Part shown: in pieces, positions 1-5,863 of the stretch
Position numbering within the stretch: position 1 is the stretch's first letter
How the letters are laid out: every line of letters starts with the position of its first letter
NCBI GenBank assembly: GCA_946481135.1
Contig: CAMLMQ010000146.1
Span: 1 to 7,682 of the forward strand
DNA from: an uncultured Microbacteriaceae bacterium
Lineage (GTDB): Bacteria; Actinomycetota; Actinomycetes; Actinomycetales; Microbacteriaceae
Direction: 5' to 3'
Length of the DNA: 7,682 bases
Position numbers and translations under genes: made by a program
Notes under the pieces: generated by a model
What the model was told of the DNA's origin: nothing
The model's input: the letters and a program-made list of their open reading frames with translations, nothing else
Database searches by the model: none

Positions 1-1
1 C

Positions 2-1282
2 GTCACGGTCGCGAAGATCTGGGACATCATCATCGACCCGATCGTCGGCGCCTACAGCGACCGGGAGTTCGCGGCCCGCGGGTCGCGTCGGCGGCTCATG
101 CGGCTCGGCGCGGTCGTGCTGCCGGTCTTCTTCGTGCTCACCTTCGCCGTGCCCACGGGGACGGAGCCGCTGCTCGCCGCCGTCTGGGTGTTCGTCGCGT
201 TCCTGCTCGCCGCGACCGGGTTCTCGTTCTTCCAGGTGCCGTACAACGTGCTGCCCGCCGAGCTCGTGTCGGGCTACGACGCCCGCACCCGCCTGCTGTC
301 GGCCCGCGTCGTCGTGCTCACCGCGGCGATCCTGCTCTACGGCGGAGGCGGTCCCGCGCTCCGCGAGGTCGGCGTCGAGCTCTTCGGGTCCGACTTCGGC
401 GGCTACCTGTTCATGGCCGTCGGCGCCGCGGCGATCTTCGTCGTCGCCATCCTCGTCACCGCGACCGTCGAGCGCGCGTCCCGCGGCGAGCTGCGCGCCC
501 AGCCGGCCCCGGCATCCGTCGCCTTCGACCTCGCCCCGCCGCGCGACTCGATCGCCGTGCAGGCCCGCCGCGGGCTCGCGATGCTGCGCTCGTCGCGGCC
601 GTTCCGCACGCTGCTCGCGACGTTCTTCACGCAGGCGCTCGGCGCGGGCGGGATGCTCGCCGCCACCCAGTACGTCGCCACGTGGGTGCTCGGCGACCGC
701 GACGCCGTCACGACGCTGTTCATCGGCCTCATCCTCCCGGCGATCGTCGCCGCGCCGCTGTGGGGCGTCGTCGCCCGTCGGATCGGCAAGGAGCGCTCGT
801 ACGTGATCGCGACGGCGCTGTTCTTCCTCGCGGCCCTGTCCCTCACGGGCCTGCTCGTCGTGCCCGGCTACTGGATCATCGTGCCCATCGGGCTCGTCGG
901 CATCGCCTACGCGGGCCTGCAGGCGTTGCCGCTGTCGATGCTGCCCGACGTCATCGCCCACGACGCGCGCGCGAACGGACCCGGCCGCGGCGGCTCGTTC
1001 AGCGGCATGTGGACGGCGGGCGAGACGACGGGCCTCGCGTTCGGCACGACGATCCTCGCCGTCATCCTCGCGGTCTCGGGGTACCTGGAGTCGACCGCCG
1101 CGACCGTCGTCGAGGCCCAGCCCGCGTCGGCGGTGTTCGGGATCGTCATGGCGTTCAGCGTCGTGCCCGCGACCCTCATGGCGCTCTCGTTCATCCCGCT
1201 GCTGCGCTACCCGCTGCGCAAGCGGGACGTCGACGCCGACGCCGACGCCCCCGCCCCGACGCTCCCGCCGCCGTCGGTCTGA
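2..1282 (+). CDS. GPH-family sugar:cation symporter (MFS), 5' end missing
   Basis: Probable inner-membrane secondary transporter of the glycoside-pentoside-hexuronide:cation symporter family (MelB-like), taking up a sugar or glycoside with H+ or Na+. The frame is open from base 2, so the gene starts upstream; 426 residues are present and roughly 30-50 N-terminal residues are probably missing. The ATG at 98 is internal, because the family signature D-x3-DPxxGxxSDR lies before it at fragment residues 8-21. A second family signature, PYN followed by an acidic residue and YDxRT, is at about residues 80-96, with the conserved Arg of the next helix near 102. LPD followed by a GxGRGGSFSG stretch late in the protein matches the usual LPD...TGxR region, though the Thr is replaced. 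Many hydrophobic helices follow. The tail is low-complexity (Asp-Ala repeats, then Pro-rich). Substrate cannot be told from sequence. It converges on the mrp operon. Confidence 0.85.
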   Translation, partial: VTVAKIWDIIIDPIVGAYSDREFAARGSRRRLMRLGAVVLPVFFVLTFAVPTGTEPLLAAVWVFVAFLLAATGFSFFQVPYNVLPAELVSGYDARTRLLSARVVVLTAAILLYGGGGPALREVGVELFGSDFGGYLFMAVGAAAIFVVAILVTATVERASRGELRAQPAPASVAFDLAPPRDSIAVQARRGLAMLRSSRPFRTLLATFFTQALGAGGMLAATQYVATWVLGDRDAVTTLFIGLILPAIVAAPLWGVVARRIGKERSYVIATALFFLAALSLTGLLVVPGYWIIVPIGLVGIAYAGLQALPLSMLPDVIAHDARANGPGRGGSFSGMWTAGETTGLAFGTTILAVILAVSGYLESTAATVVEAQPASAVFGIVMAFSVVPATLMALSFIPLLRYPLRKRDVDADADAPAPTLPPPSV

Positions 1283-1294
1283 GCCGCCGGTCTC

Positions 1295-1337
1295 GGGTCG
1301 CGCGCGTCTCCGCCGTGCGGGTCGCGCGCGCCTCCGC
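1295..1337. repeat. Imperfect 19-bp direct repeat, 24-bp period
   Basis: Two copies, 1295-1313 and 1319-1337, agree at 18 of 19 positions (T1307 against C1331). Both consist of GGGTCGCGCGCG, one variable base, then CTCCGC. They lie 12 bp after the symporter stop codon in the convergent gap. Slippage duplication in GC-rich sequence is the simplest explanation, and no function is evident. Confidence 0.6.
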
Positions 1338-1339
1338 TT

Positions 1340-1394
1340 CATCCGCGACTTTTCGTCGGGATGCCGCTCCGATCCGCGCGAATTGTCGCGGATG
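1340..1394. repeat. Nested ATCCGCG inverted repeats, alternative hairpins
   Basis: CATCCGCGAC at 1340-1349 is perfectly complementary to GTCGCGGATG at 1385-1394 (10 bp, 35-nt loop). A second ATCCGCG at 1372-1378 can pair with the same CGCGGAT at 1387-1393 (7 bp, 8-nt loop), so the right arm has two mutually exclusive partners. It sits in the gap between the convergent symporter and mrp genes. It could be a terminator for the symporter, a remnant of a dispersed repeat, or a paired binding site. There is no T-tract after the right arm. Confidence 0.45.
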
Positions 1395-1410
1395 GCCCCG
1401 TCCGACCGAC

Positions 1411-1470
1411 TAATCCGTCAATTCGGGGTGCTCGGGGGCGGTAATCCGTCACACATGCGACGGATTACCG
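1411..1470. repeat. Three copies of TAATCCGTC (two direct, one inverted)
   Basis: TAATCCGTC occurs at 1411-1419 and 1442-1450 in direct orientation (31-bp period), and its complement GACGGATTA at 1459-1467. The last two form the hairpin listed separately. These AT-containing nonamers stand out in a very GC-rich gap. The arrangement of a full palindrome plus one half-site resembles an operator, but the location downstream of both genes argues against one. Confidence 0.5.
1439..1470 (-). terminator. 12-bp-stem hairpin, likely terminator of the mrp operon
   Basis: Perfect inverted repeat: arms 1439-1450 and 1459-1470, 8-nt loop 1451-1458. It begins 36 nt past the mrp stop codon in the direction of mrp transcription and 156 nt past the symporter stop on the other strand. 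There is no U-tract, which is common for terminator-like hairpins in high-GC actinobacteria. Because it is symmetrical it may act on both strands. The position between converging genes is the main support. Confidence 0.55.
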
Positions 1471-1506
1471 GGGGCGGGGTCACCGAGGGCGGGCGACCGG
1501 GGCGGG

Positions 1507-2589
1507 TCACCGGGGCGAGACGGGCAGCCGCCGACCGGGGAGGTCGCGGCCGCGGGCGGCGAGGGTGTCGGCGAGAGACAGGATGGCGGCCGCGGCCGGG
1601 TCGGACGGGTCGCCGAGCACGACCGGCACCCCCGCATCCCCGCCCTCCCGCAGCGCGCGCGACAGCGGCACCCGCGCGAGCACGGGCACCCCGAGGCGCG
1701 CGGCGACGGCGTCCCCGCCCCCGCTGCCGAAGAGGTCGCCCGTCATGTTCTCGACGACGCCGAGCACGGTCTGGCCGGTCTGCCGCGCGACGAGGCCCGA
1801 GCGTTCGGCGACCTCGGCGGCGGCGGGCTGCGGGGTCGTCACGACGAGCACTTCCGCGTGCGGCAGCAGCTGCCCGATCGAGATCGCGACGTCGCCCGTG
1901 CCGGGCGGCAGGTCGAGCAGCAGCACGTCGAGGTCGCCCCACCAGACGTCGGTGAGGAACTGCTGGATGGTGCGGTGCAGCAGGGGCCCGCGCCACGACA
2001 CCGCCGTCGACCCGTCGACGAACATCCCGATCGAGATGACCGAGACGCCGCGCCCGACGGGCGGCATCATGAGGTCGCCCACCTTGGTCGGCTTCGCGGC
2101 GGCCCCGTCCGGACCACCGAGGCCGAGGATGCCGGGGATCGAGAAGCCGAAGACATCCGCATCCACGAGCCCCACCCGCAGCCCCCGTCCCGCGAGCGCG
2201 ACCGCGAGGTTCGCGGTGAGCGTCGACTTGCCGACGCCGCCCTTGCCGCTCGTGACGGCGACGACGCGCGTGAGGGTGTCGGGTCCGAACTGGCTGCGCC
2301 GGGTGCCGCGCAGTCGGGCGACGAGGGCTTCGCGTTCGGGCGGGGTCATCGCGCCGACGCTCAGCTCGAGGTCCGAGATCCCGGGAACCCCGAGCACGGC
2401 CTCCCGCACATCCCGCTCGATCGTCTCCGCCGCGGGGCACCCGACGATCGTCAGCACGATGTCGACGTTCGCGCGCGAGCCGTCGACGGTCACCGCGCGC
2501 ACCATGTCGAGCTCGGTGATCGGGCGTCGGATCTCCGGGTCGATCACCCGCCCGAGCGCGGCGCGCACCGCCTCCGCGGACCCCGTCAC
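1507..2589 (-). CDS. mrp: Mrp/ApbC-type P-loop ATPase (Fe-S carrier family)
   Basis: Cytoplasmic Mrp/NBP35-family ATPase, 360 residues, a normal family length. Relatives bind and transfer Fe-S clusters. Domains: an N-terminal MIP18/DUF59 domain (about 4-80; conserved GCP with Cys51), then a MinD-like P-loop domain. Visible motifs are the deviant Walker A GKGGVGKST (115-123), DADVFGFSIPG (143-153), WRGPLLHRTIQQFL (199-212) and Walker B DLPPGTGD (226-233). The usual CxxC after ENM (280-282) is absent; that place reads TGDLFGSGGG, and Cys51 is the only cysteine in the protein. The start is GTG at 2589, overlapping the DUF1003 stop codon by 3 bp (GTGA) with no clear Shine-Dalgarno, so translation is probably coupled. 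The frame is open further upstream, but that part lies over the DUF1003 gene. Last gene of a three-gene operon. Family is certain; Fe-S transfer by this member is inference. Confidence 0.92.
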   Translation of the reverse strand: MTGSAEAVRAALGRVIDPEIRRPITELDMVRAVTVDGSRANVDIVLTIVGCPAAETIERDVREAVLGVPGISDLELSVGAMTPPEREALVARLRGTRRSQFGPDTLTRVVAVTSGKGGVGKSTLTANLAVALAGRGLRVGLVDADVFGFSIPGILGLGGPDGAAAKPTKVGDLMMPPVGRGVSVISIGMFVDGSTAVSWRGPLLHRTIQQFLTDVWWGDLDVLLLDLPPGTGDVAISIGQLLPHAEVLVVTTPQPAAAEVAERSGLVARQTGQTVLGVVENMTGDLFGSGGGDAVAARLGVPVLARVPLSRALREGGDAGVPVVLGDPSDPAAAAILSLADTLAARGRDLPGRRLPVSPR

Positions 2590-3104
2590 GGCTTCGGGGC
2601 GTCGTCGGCGTCGCGGTCGAGCTCCTCCAGCATCGCCCGCAGCTCGGCGCGGATGAAGTCCTTCGTCGCGACATCCTTCATCGCGAGCCGCAGCGCGACG
2701 ACCTCGCGCGCGAGGTACTCGGTGTCGGCGAGGTTGCGCTCGGCGCGCTGCCGGTCCTGTTCGATCTGCACGCGGTCGCGGTCGTCCTGCCGGTTCTGCG
2801 CGAGCAGGATGAGCGGCGCCGCATACGAGGCCTGCAGCGACAGCGCGAGGGTCAGCACCGTGAATCCGAGGGCCTGCGAGTCGAAGCGCAGCGGCTCGGG
2901 GGCGATCGTGTTGTACAGCATCCAGACGATGACGATGAGCGTGAGGATCAGCAGGAACCACGGGGTGCCCATCGCGCGGGCGATGCCCTCGGTGAACCGC
3001 CCGAACCGGTCGCGGCTGGGCGCGCGCGTCGGGAACGGGGTGAACGCCGCGTTCTTCGGGACGTCGAGGCGGGGATCGTTACGGGCGGGTCGAGCGCGGG
3101 CCAT
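2586..3104 (-). CDS. DUF1003 family two-helix membrane protein
   Basis: Small membrane protein of 172 residues, of unknown biochemical function. Hallmarks: FGRFTEGIARAMGTPWFL (34-51) leading into the first membrane helix (about 48-68), a second helix (about 78-101), and the signature LSLQASYAAPLILLAQNRQ (88-106) followed by DDRDR (107-111). After that comes a charged, probably coiled-coil cytoplasmic tail (about 105-165) rich in Glu, Arg and Asp. The ATG at 3104 has an excellent ribosome binding site 6 nt upstream. The gene starts 26 bp inside the end of the MgtE-like gene and ends 3 bp inside mrp, so all three are probably co-transcribed and coupled. Family members are often seen near magnesium- or stress-related genes, but no role is established from this sequence. 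Confidence 0.9.
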   Translation of the reverse strand: MARARPARNDPRLDVPKNAAFTPFPTRAPSRDRFGRFTEGIARAMGTPWFLLILTLIVIVWMLYNTIAPEPLRFDSQALGFTVLTLALSLQASYAAPLILLAQNRQDDRDRVQIEQDRQRAERNLADTEYLAREVVALRLAMKDVATKDFIRAELRAMLEELDRDADDAPKP

Positions 3105-4401
3105 GCGACGTCCTCCTTCCTCGGGTGGCGATCGTGGCGGTGCCGGTGGTCACGGGCGGGGCGGTCTCGTCGTCGGAGGTACTTCGCCAGTCGTCCGGCA
3201 GCAGGTAGTCGAGGACGTCGTCGATGGTCACCACCCCGACGAGACGGTGCTGCTCGTCGACGACGGGCAGCGAGACGAGGTCGTACGAGGCGAGCCGACG
3301 CGACACCTCGGCGGCACTCGTGTCGGGGGTCACCGGCTCGAGGTCGCTGTCGAGGATCGTGCCGAGCCGCTCGTGCGGCGGGTAGCGCAGCATCCGCTGG
3401 AAATGCACCATGCCGAGGTAGCGCCCGGTCGGCGGCTCGTAGGGCGGCAAGGTCACGCAGATCGCCGCGCCGATCGCGGGGGCGAGCTCGTGGCGACGGA
3501 TGAGGGCGAGCCCCTCGGCGACCGTCGCGTCGGCCGACACGATGATCGGCTCCGTCGTCATGAGGCCGCCCGCCGTGTCGGGGGCGAAGTCGAGGAGGAA
3601 GCGCACATCCTCGGCCTCCTCCGGCTGCATCAGCCCGAGCAGCGCCTCGCCCCGGTCGGTCGGCAGCTGCGCGATGAGGTCGGCCGCGTCGTCGGGCTCC
3701 ATCTGGTCGAGCACGTCGGCGACGCGGGCGTCGTCGAGCCGCGTGATGAGCTCGACCTGGTCCTCCTCGGGCATCTCCTCGAGGGCGTCGGCAAGGCGGT
3801 CGTCGGGCAGTTCCTCGGCGACCTCGAGGCGGCGCTCCGCGGGCAGGTCGAGGAGCGTGTTCGCGAGGTCGGCCGGGCGGAGGTCGGTGTAGGTGGCGAT
3901 GAGCTGCTCGGCCGACTGGGCCTCGCCGGGGGCGTTCATCTCGCGCACCTGGGTCCACGTGGCGAACGTCGTCGCACCCTTCGCGAACGGTGAGCCCGAC
4001 CGGGGCCGACGCAGGAAGAGGTCGCCGACCTCCCACTCGCCCGGTGCGGTCTGCTCGATCGCGACATCCTCGATCGTCGCCTCACCCGACCCGTCGCGCA
4101 GCTGCACCCGGCGGCCGAGCAGTTCGGCGATGACGCGCACCTCGCCGCCGCGCTGCTCGAAGCGGCGGAGGTTGATGAGTCCGGTCGTGATGATCTGGCC
4201 CGAGCCGATGCTCGTGACGCGACCGATCGAGAGGAACACGCGGCGCTTGCCGGGCACCTCGACGATGAGACCGACGACGCGGGGTGACTCGGTTCTGCGG
4301 TACACGACGACGACGTCGCGGGCGCGGCCGACCTTGTCGCCCGCGGGGTCGAAGACGGAGCACCCGGCCAACCGGGCGACGAAGACCCGCGTCGCGCTCA
4401 C
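3079..4401 (-). CDS. Soluble MgtE-like protein: PRC-barrel-like, MgtE_N, CBS pair
   Basis: Protein of 440 residues resembling the cytosolic sensor half of the Mg2+ channel MgtE but with no channel domain. Residues about 5-90 look like a PRC-barrel-type beta domain, with a second related segment at 92-132. Residues about 163-275 are an acidic MgtE_N superhelix with repeating LP...R/D units (LDLPAERR, EELPDDR, EEMPEEDQ, DQMEPDDA, AQLPTDR). TAGGLMTTE (276-284) marks the MgtE_N/CBS junction. CBS domains are about 280-345 and 346-400; IDDVLDYLLPDDW ends the second. No membrane helix is visible; the tail (406-440) is low-complexity. The chosen GTG at 4401 opens directly into the folded domain. Starting at the upstream in-frame ATG (4545) would add 48 basic residues and run over the divergent gene. 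A possible leaderless start is described separately. Mg2+ or nucleotide sensing is plausible from the family, not shown. Confidence 0.88.
   Translation of the reverse strand: MSATRVFVARLAGCSVFDPAGDKVGRARDVVVVYRRTESPRVVGLIVEVPGKRRVFLSIGRVTSIGSGQIITTGLINLRRFEQRGGEVRVIAELLGRRVQLRDGSGEATIEDVAIEQTAPGEWEVGDLFLRRPRSGSPFAKGATTFATWTQVREMNAPGEAQSAEQLIATYTDLRPADLANTLLDLPAERRLEVAEELPDDRLADALEEMPEEDQVELITRLDDARVADVLDQMEPDDAADLIAQLPTDRGEALLGLMQPEEAEDVRFLLDFAPDTAGGLMTTEPIIVSADATVAEGLALIRRHELAPAIGAAICVTLPPYEPPTGRYLGMVHFQRMLRYPPHERLGTILDSDLEPVTPDTSAAEVSRRLASYDLVSLPVVDEQHRLVGVVTIDDVLDYLLPDDWRSTSDDETAPPVTTGTATIATRGRRTSHGPRSTRP
3111..3118 (-). promoter_or_regulatory. Strong ribosome binding site of the DUF1003 gene
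   Basis: The minus strand reads AAGGAGGA here, 6 nt before the ATG at 3104, inside the last codons of the MgtE-like gene. It fixes the DUF1003 start and explains why the upstream gene's tail overlaps it. Confidence 0.8.
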
Positions 4402-4408
4402 GCTCGAA

Positions 4409-4414
4409 ACCCTA
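4409..4414 (-). promoter_or_regulatory. -10-like TAGGGT; possible leaderless start of the MgtE-like operon
   Basis: The minus strand reads TAGGGT (TANNNT pattern) with 7 nt between it and the GTG at 4401, the usual -10 to +1 distance. No convincing Shine-Dalgarno precedes this GTG. This fits a leaderless transcript beginning at the start codon, common in actinobacteria. No good -35 hexamer is seen. Confidence 0.4.
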
Positions 4415-4418
4415 CTCT
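4413..4418 (+). promoter_or_regulatory. -10-like TACTCT for the MFS exporter gene
   Basis: The plus strand reads TACTCT, a TANNNT-type hexamer, which would place transcription start near 4425, about 33 nt before the ATG. It overlaps the opposite-strand TAGGGT by two bases. No clear -35 is seen, so this is tentative. Confidence 0.3.
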
Positions 4419-4437
4419 CGCCAGCCTGGGCGACCGC

Positions 4438-4444
4438 GGAGGAG
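4438..4444 (+). promoter_or_regulatory. Shine-Dalgarno GGAGGAG with unusual spacing to the MFS ATG
   Basis: GGAGGAG is 13 nt from the MFS ATG at 4458, longer than usual, but only 6 nt from an out-of-frame GTG at 4451. The motif is strong; which start it serves is uncertain. Confidence 0.6.
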
Positions 4445-4450
4445 CAGACT

Positions 4451-4471
4451 GTGATCCATGTCCCGGGATGA
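4451..4471 (+). other. Possible six-codon mini-ORF overlapping the MFS start
   Basis: GTG ATC CAT GTC CCG GGA TGA: six sense codons and a stop, in a different frame from the MFS gene and covering its ATG. The optimally spaced GGAGGAG makes initiation plausible. It may be a leader peptide that dampens exporter translation, or a chance arrangement. No homology can be judged for so short a peptide. Confidence 0.25.
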
Positions 4472-5840
4472 GCGTCTGGTGCTCGCGATCGCCGTACTCG
4501 CCTCGTTCGTGGCGTTCCTCGACGGCAGCGTCGTGAACGTCGCACTGCCCGCCATCGTCGACGACCTCGGCGGCGGCATCGCCACCCAGCAGTGGACGGT
4601 CGACGCCTACCTCATCACGCTGGGGTCGCTCATCCTCGTCGCGGGGTCGCTGTCGGATGCGTTCGGCCGCATCCGCATCCTGCGCATCGGGCTCGTGCTG
4701 TTCGGGGTTGCGTCGGTCGCGATCGCGGCGGCGCCCGACCCGCTCTTCCTCGTCGTCGCGCGGGCCGTGCAGGGGGTCGCGGGGGCGCTGCTCGTGCCGT
4801 CGTCGCTCGCCCTCATCACGAGCGTCTTCTCGGCGGAGCGGCGCGGGCGCGCGATCGGCACCTGGACGGGTCTGACGAGTGCCGCGTTCATCATCGGCCC
4901 GTTCCTGGGCGGGGTGTTCGTCGACCTCGCGTCGTGGCGGTTCGCGTTCCTCATCAACGTGCTGCCGATCGCAGTGACGTTCGTGCTGCTCGCCGTGCTC
5001 GGGCAGCGCGACGAGGCCCACCCCGGCGTCCGCATCGACTACCTCGGTGCCGTGCTCTGCACGATCGGACTCGGCGGGCCGGTCTTCGCCCTCATCGAGC
5101 AGCCGAACCTGGGGTGGGGGCATCCGGCGATCTGGTTGCCGATGGTGCTCGGCGTGATCGCGTTCGCGGGCTTCCTGCTGCGGCAGCGGGTCGCGCCCAA
5201 CCCGATCCTCCCGCTTCGGATGTTCTCCTCCCGCAACTTCTGGGCCGGCAACCTCGCGACGTGGTTCATCTACGGCGCGCTCGGCCTCACGTCGGTCGTC
5301 GTCGGCGTGTACCTGCAGGAGGGGGCCGGCCTGCCCGCCACCCTCGCGGGGCTCGCGGCCCTGCCGAGCACGATCCTCATGATCGTGTTCTCGTCGCGGG
5401 TGGGGGCGCTCGCCGGCCGGTTCGGCGCGCGCCTGTTCATGACGGTCGGGCCGATCGTCGCGGGACTCGGCACACTCCTTTACCTCTTCGTGCGGCCCGA
5501 ACCCGACTTCGATTACTGGTGGCAGGCGCTGCCGGCGGTGCTCGTGTTCGGCATCGGGCTGACGCTCACGGTGTCGCCGCTCACCGCGGCGATCCTCGGC
5601 GCGATCGAGCCCGAACGGGCGGGCACCGCGTCGGCCGTCAACAACGCGGTCGCCCGCGTCGCGGGTCTCGTGCTCGTCGCGATGCTCGGCATCATCGTCG
5701 GTGGCGAACTCGACCTCGAGGGGTTCCAGCGGGCGACGATCGTGACCGCGGCGCTGCTCGTCGCGGGGGGTGTCGTGTCGTTCTTCGGGATCAGAGACGC
5801 TCAGGGCGAACACACGGATGCCGCCGAGGCGAGGGCCTGA
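4458..5840 (+). CDS. DHA2-family (EmrB/QacA-like) MFS exporter
   Basis: Inner-membrane proton-driven exporter of the 14-helix DHA2 group, 460 residues, slightly short but complete. Visible motifs: LDGSVVNVALP in helix 1 (21-31), QWTVDAYL (45-52), motif A GSLSDAFGR between helices 2 and 3 (63-71), motif B around RAVQGVAGA (102-110), motif C GPFLGG (147-152), WRFAFLIN (160-167) and late SAVNNAVARVAG (392-403). The group exports drugs, dyes and small metabolites; substrate is unknown. ATG 4458 is the earliest possible start because an in-frame TGA lies at 4452-4454; GTG 4479 is an alternative but would trim the N-terminus at helix 1. Divergent from the MgtE-like operon across 56 bp; the stress-protein gene follows after 23 bp. 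No regulator gene is adjacent in the window. Confidence 0.92.
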   Translation: MSRDERLVLAIAVLASFVAFLDGSVVNVALPAIVDDLGGGIATQQWTVDAYLITLGSLILVAGSLSDAFGRIRILRIGLVLFGVASVAIAAAPDPLFLVVARAVQGVAGALLVPSSLALITSVFSAERRGRAIGTWTGLTSAAFIIGPFLGGVFVDLASWRFAFLINVLPIAVTFVLLAVLGQRDEAHPGVRIDYLGAVLCTIGLGGPVFALIEQPNLGWGHPAIWLPMVLGVIAFAGFLLRQRVAPNPILPLRMFSSRNFWAGNLATWFIYGALGLTSVVVGVYLQEGAGLPATLAGLAALPSTILMIVFSSRVGALAGRFGARLFMTVGPIVAGLGTLLYLFVRPEPDFDYWWQALPAVLVFGIGLTLTVSPLTAAILGAIEPERAGTASAVNNAVARVAGLVLVAMLGIIVGGELDLEGFQRATIVTAALLVAGGVVSFFGIRDAQGEHTDAAEARA

Positions 5841-5852
5841 GCGGAACTGCCA

Positions 5853-5858
5853 TACTTT
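5853..5858 (+). promoter_or_regulatory. -10-like TACTTT just before the YflT-like gene
   Basis: TACTTT lies in the 23-bp gap after the exporter gene, with 5 nt between it and the ATG at 5864. No Shine-Dalgarno is present in the gap. Together these suggest that the stress gene has its own promoter and a leaderless or near-leaderless transcript. The spacing is 1-2 nt shorter than usual and no -35 is clear. Confidence 0.35.
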
Positions 5859-5863
5859 CGCCC

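Noticed and set aside
1231..1257. Asp-Ala codon repeat at the symporter C-terminus as a microsatellite of interest
   Set aside because: Short GACGCC runs are common low-complexity tails in GC-rich genomes; nothing suggests phase variation.
98..1282. ATG 98 as the start of the symporter
   Set aside because: The GPH signature D-x3-DPxxGxxSDR is encoded in the same frame before it, so the gene is truncated by the window edge rather than starting here.
1411..1470. Possible small CRISPR-like array
   Set aside because: Units are only 9 bp, one is inverted, there are no regular spacers, and no cas genes are nearby.
1507..2961. Longer mrp reading frame starting at 2961 (484 residues)
   Set aside because: The extra 124 residues overlap the DUF1003 gene in another frame and are Arg/Ala-rich; the DUF59 domain begins right after GTG 2589.
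1858..3993. 711-residue plus-strand open frame opposite the MgtE-like/DUF1003/mrp operon
   Set aside because: It is antisense to three convincing genes, has an Arg/Gly/Glu/His-rich composition without domains, and such frames are expected opposite G/C-ending codons at this GC content.
3079..4545. Longer MgtE-like frame starting at 4545 (488 residues)
   Set aside because: The extra 48 residues would overlap the divergent exporter gene, cross the promoter gap, and are basic and featureless; GTG 4401 starts directly at the conserved domain.
4398..5813. 471-residue minus-strand open frame opposite the exporter gene
   Set aside because: Composition is almost wholly charged (Asp, Glu, Arg, His) and lacks any recognisable family, as expected for the complement of a hydrophobic membrane protein gene.
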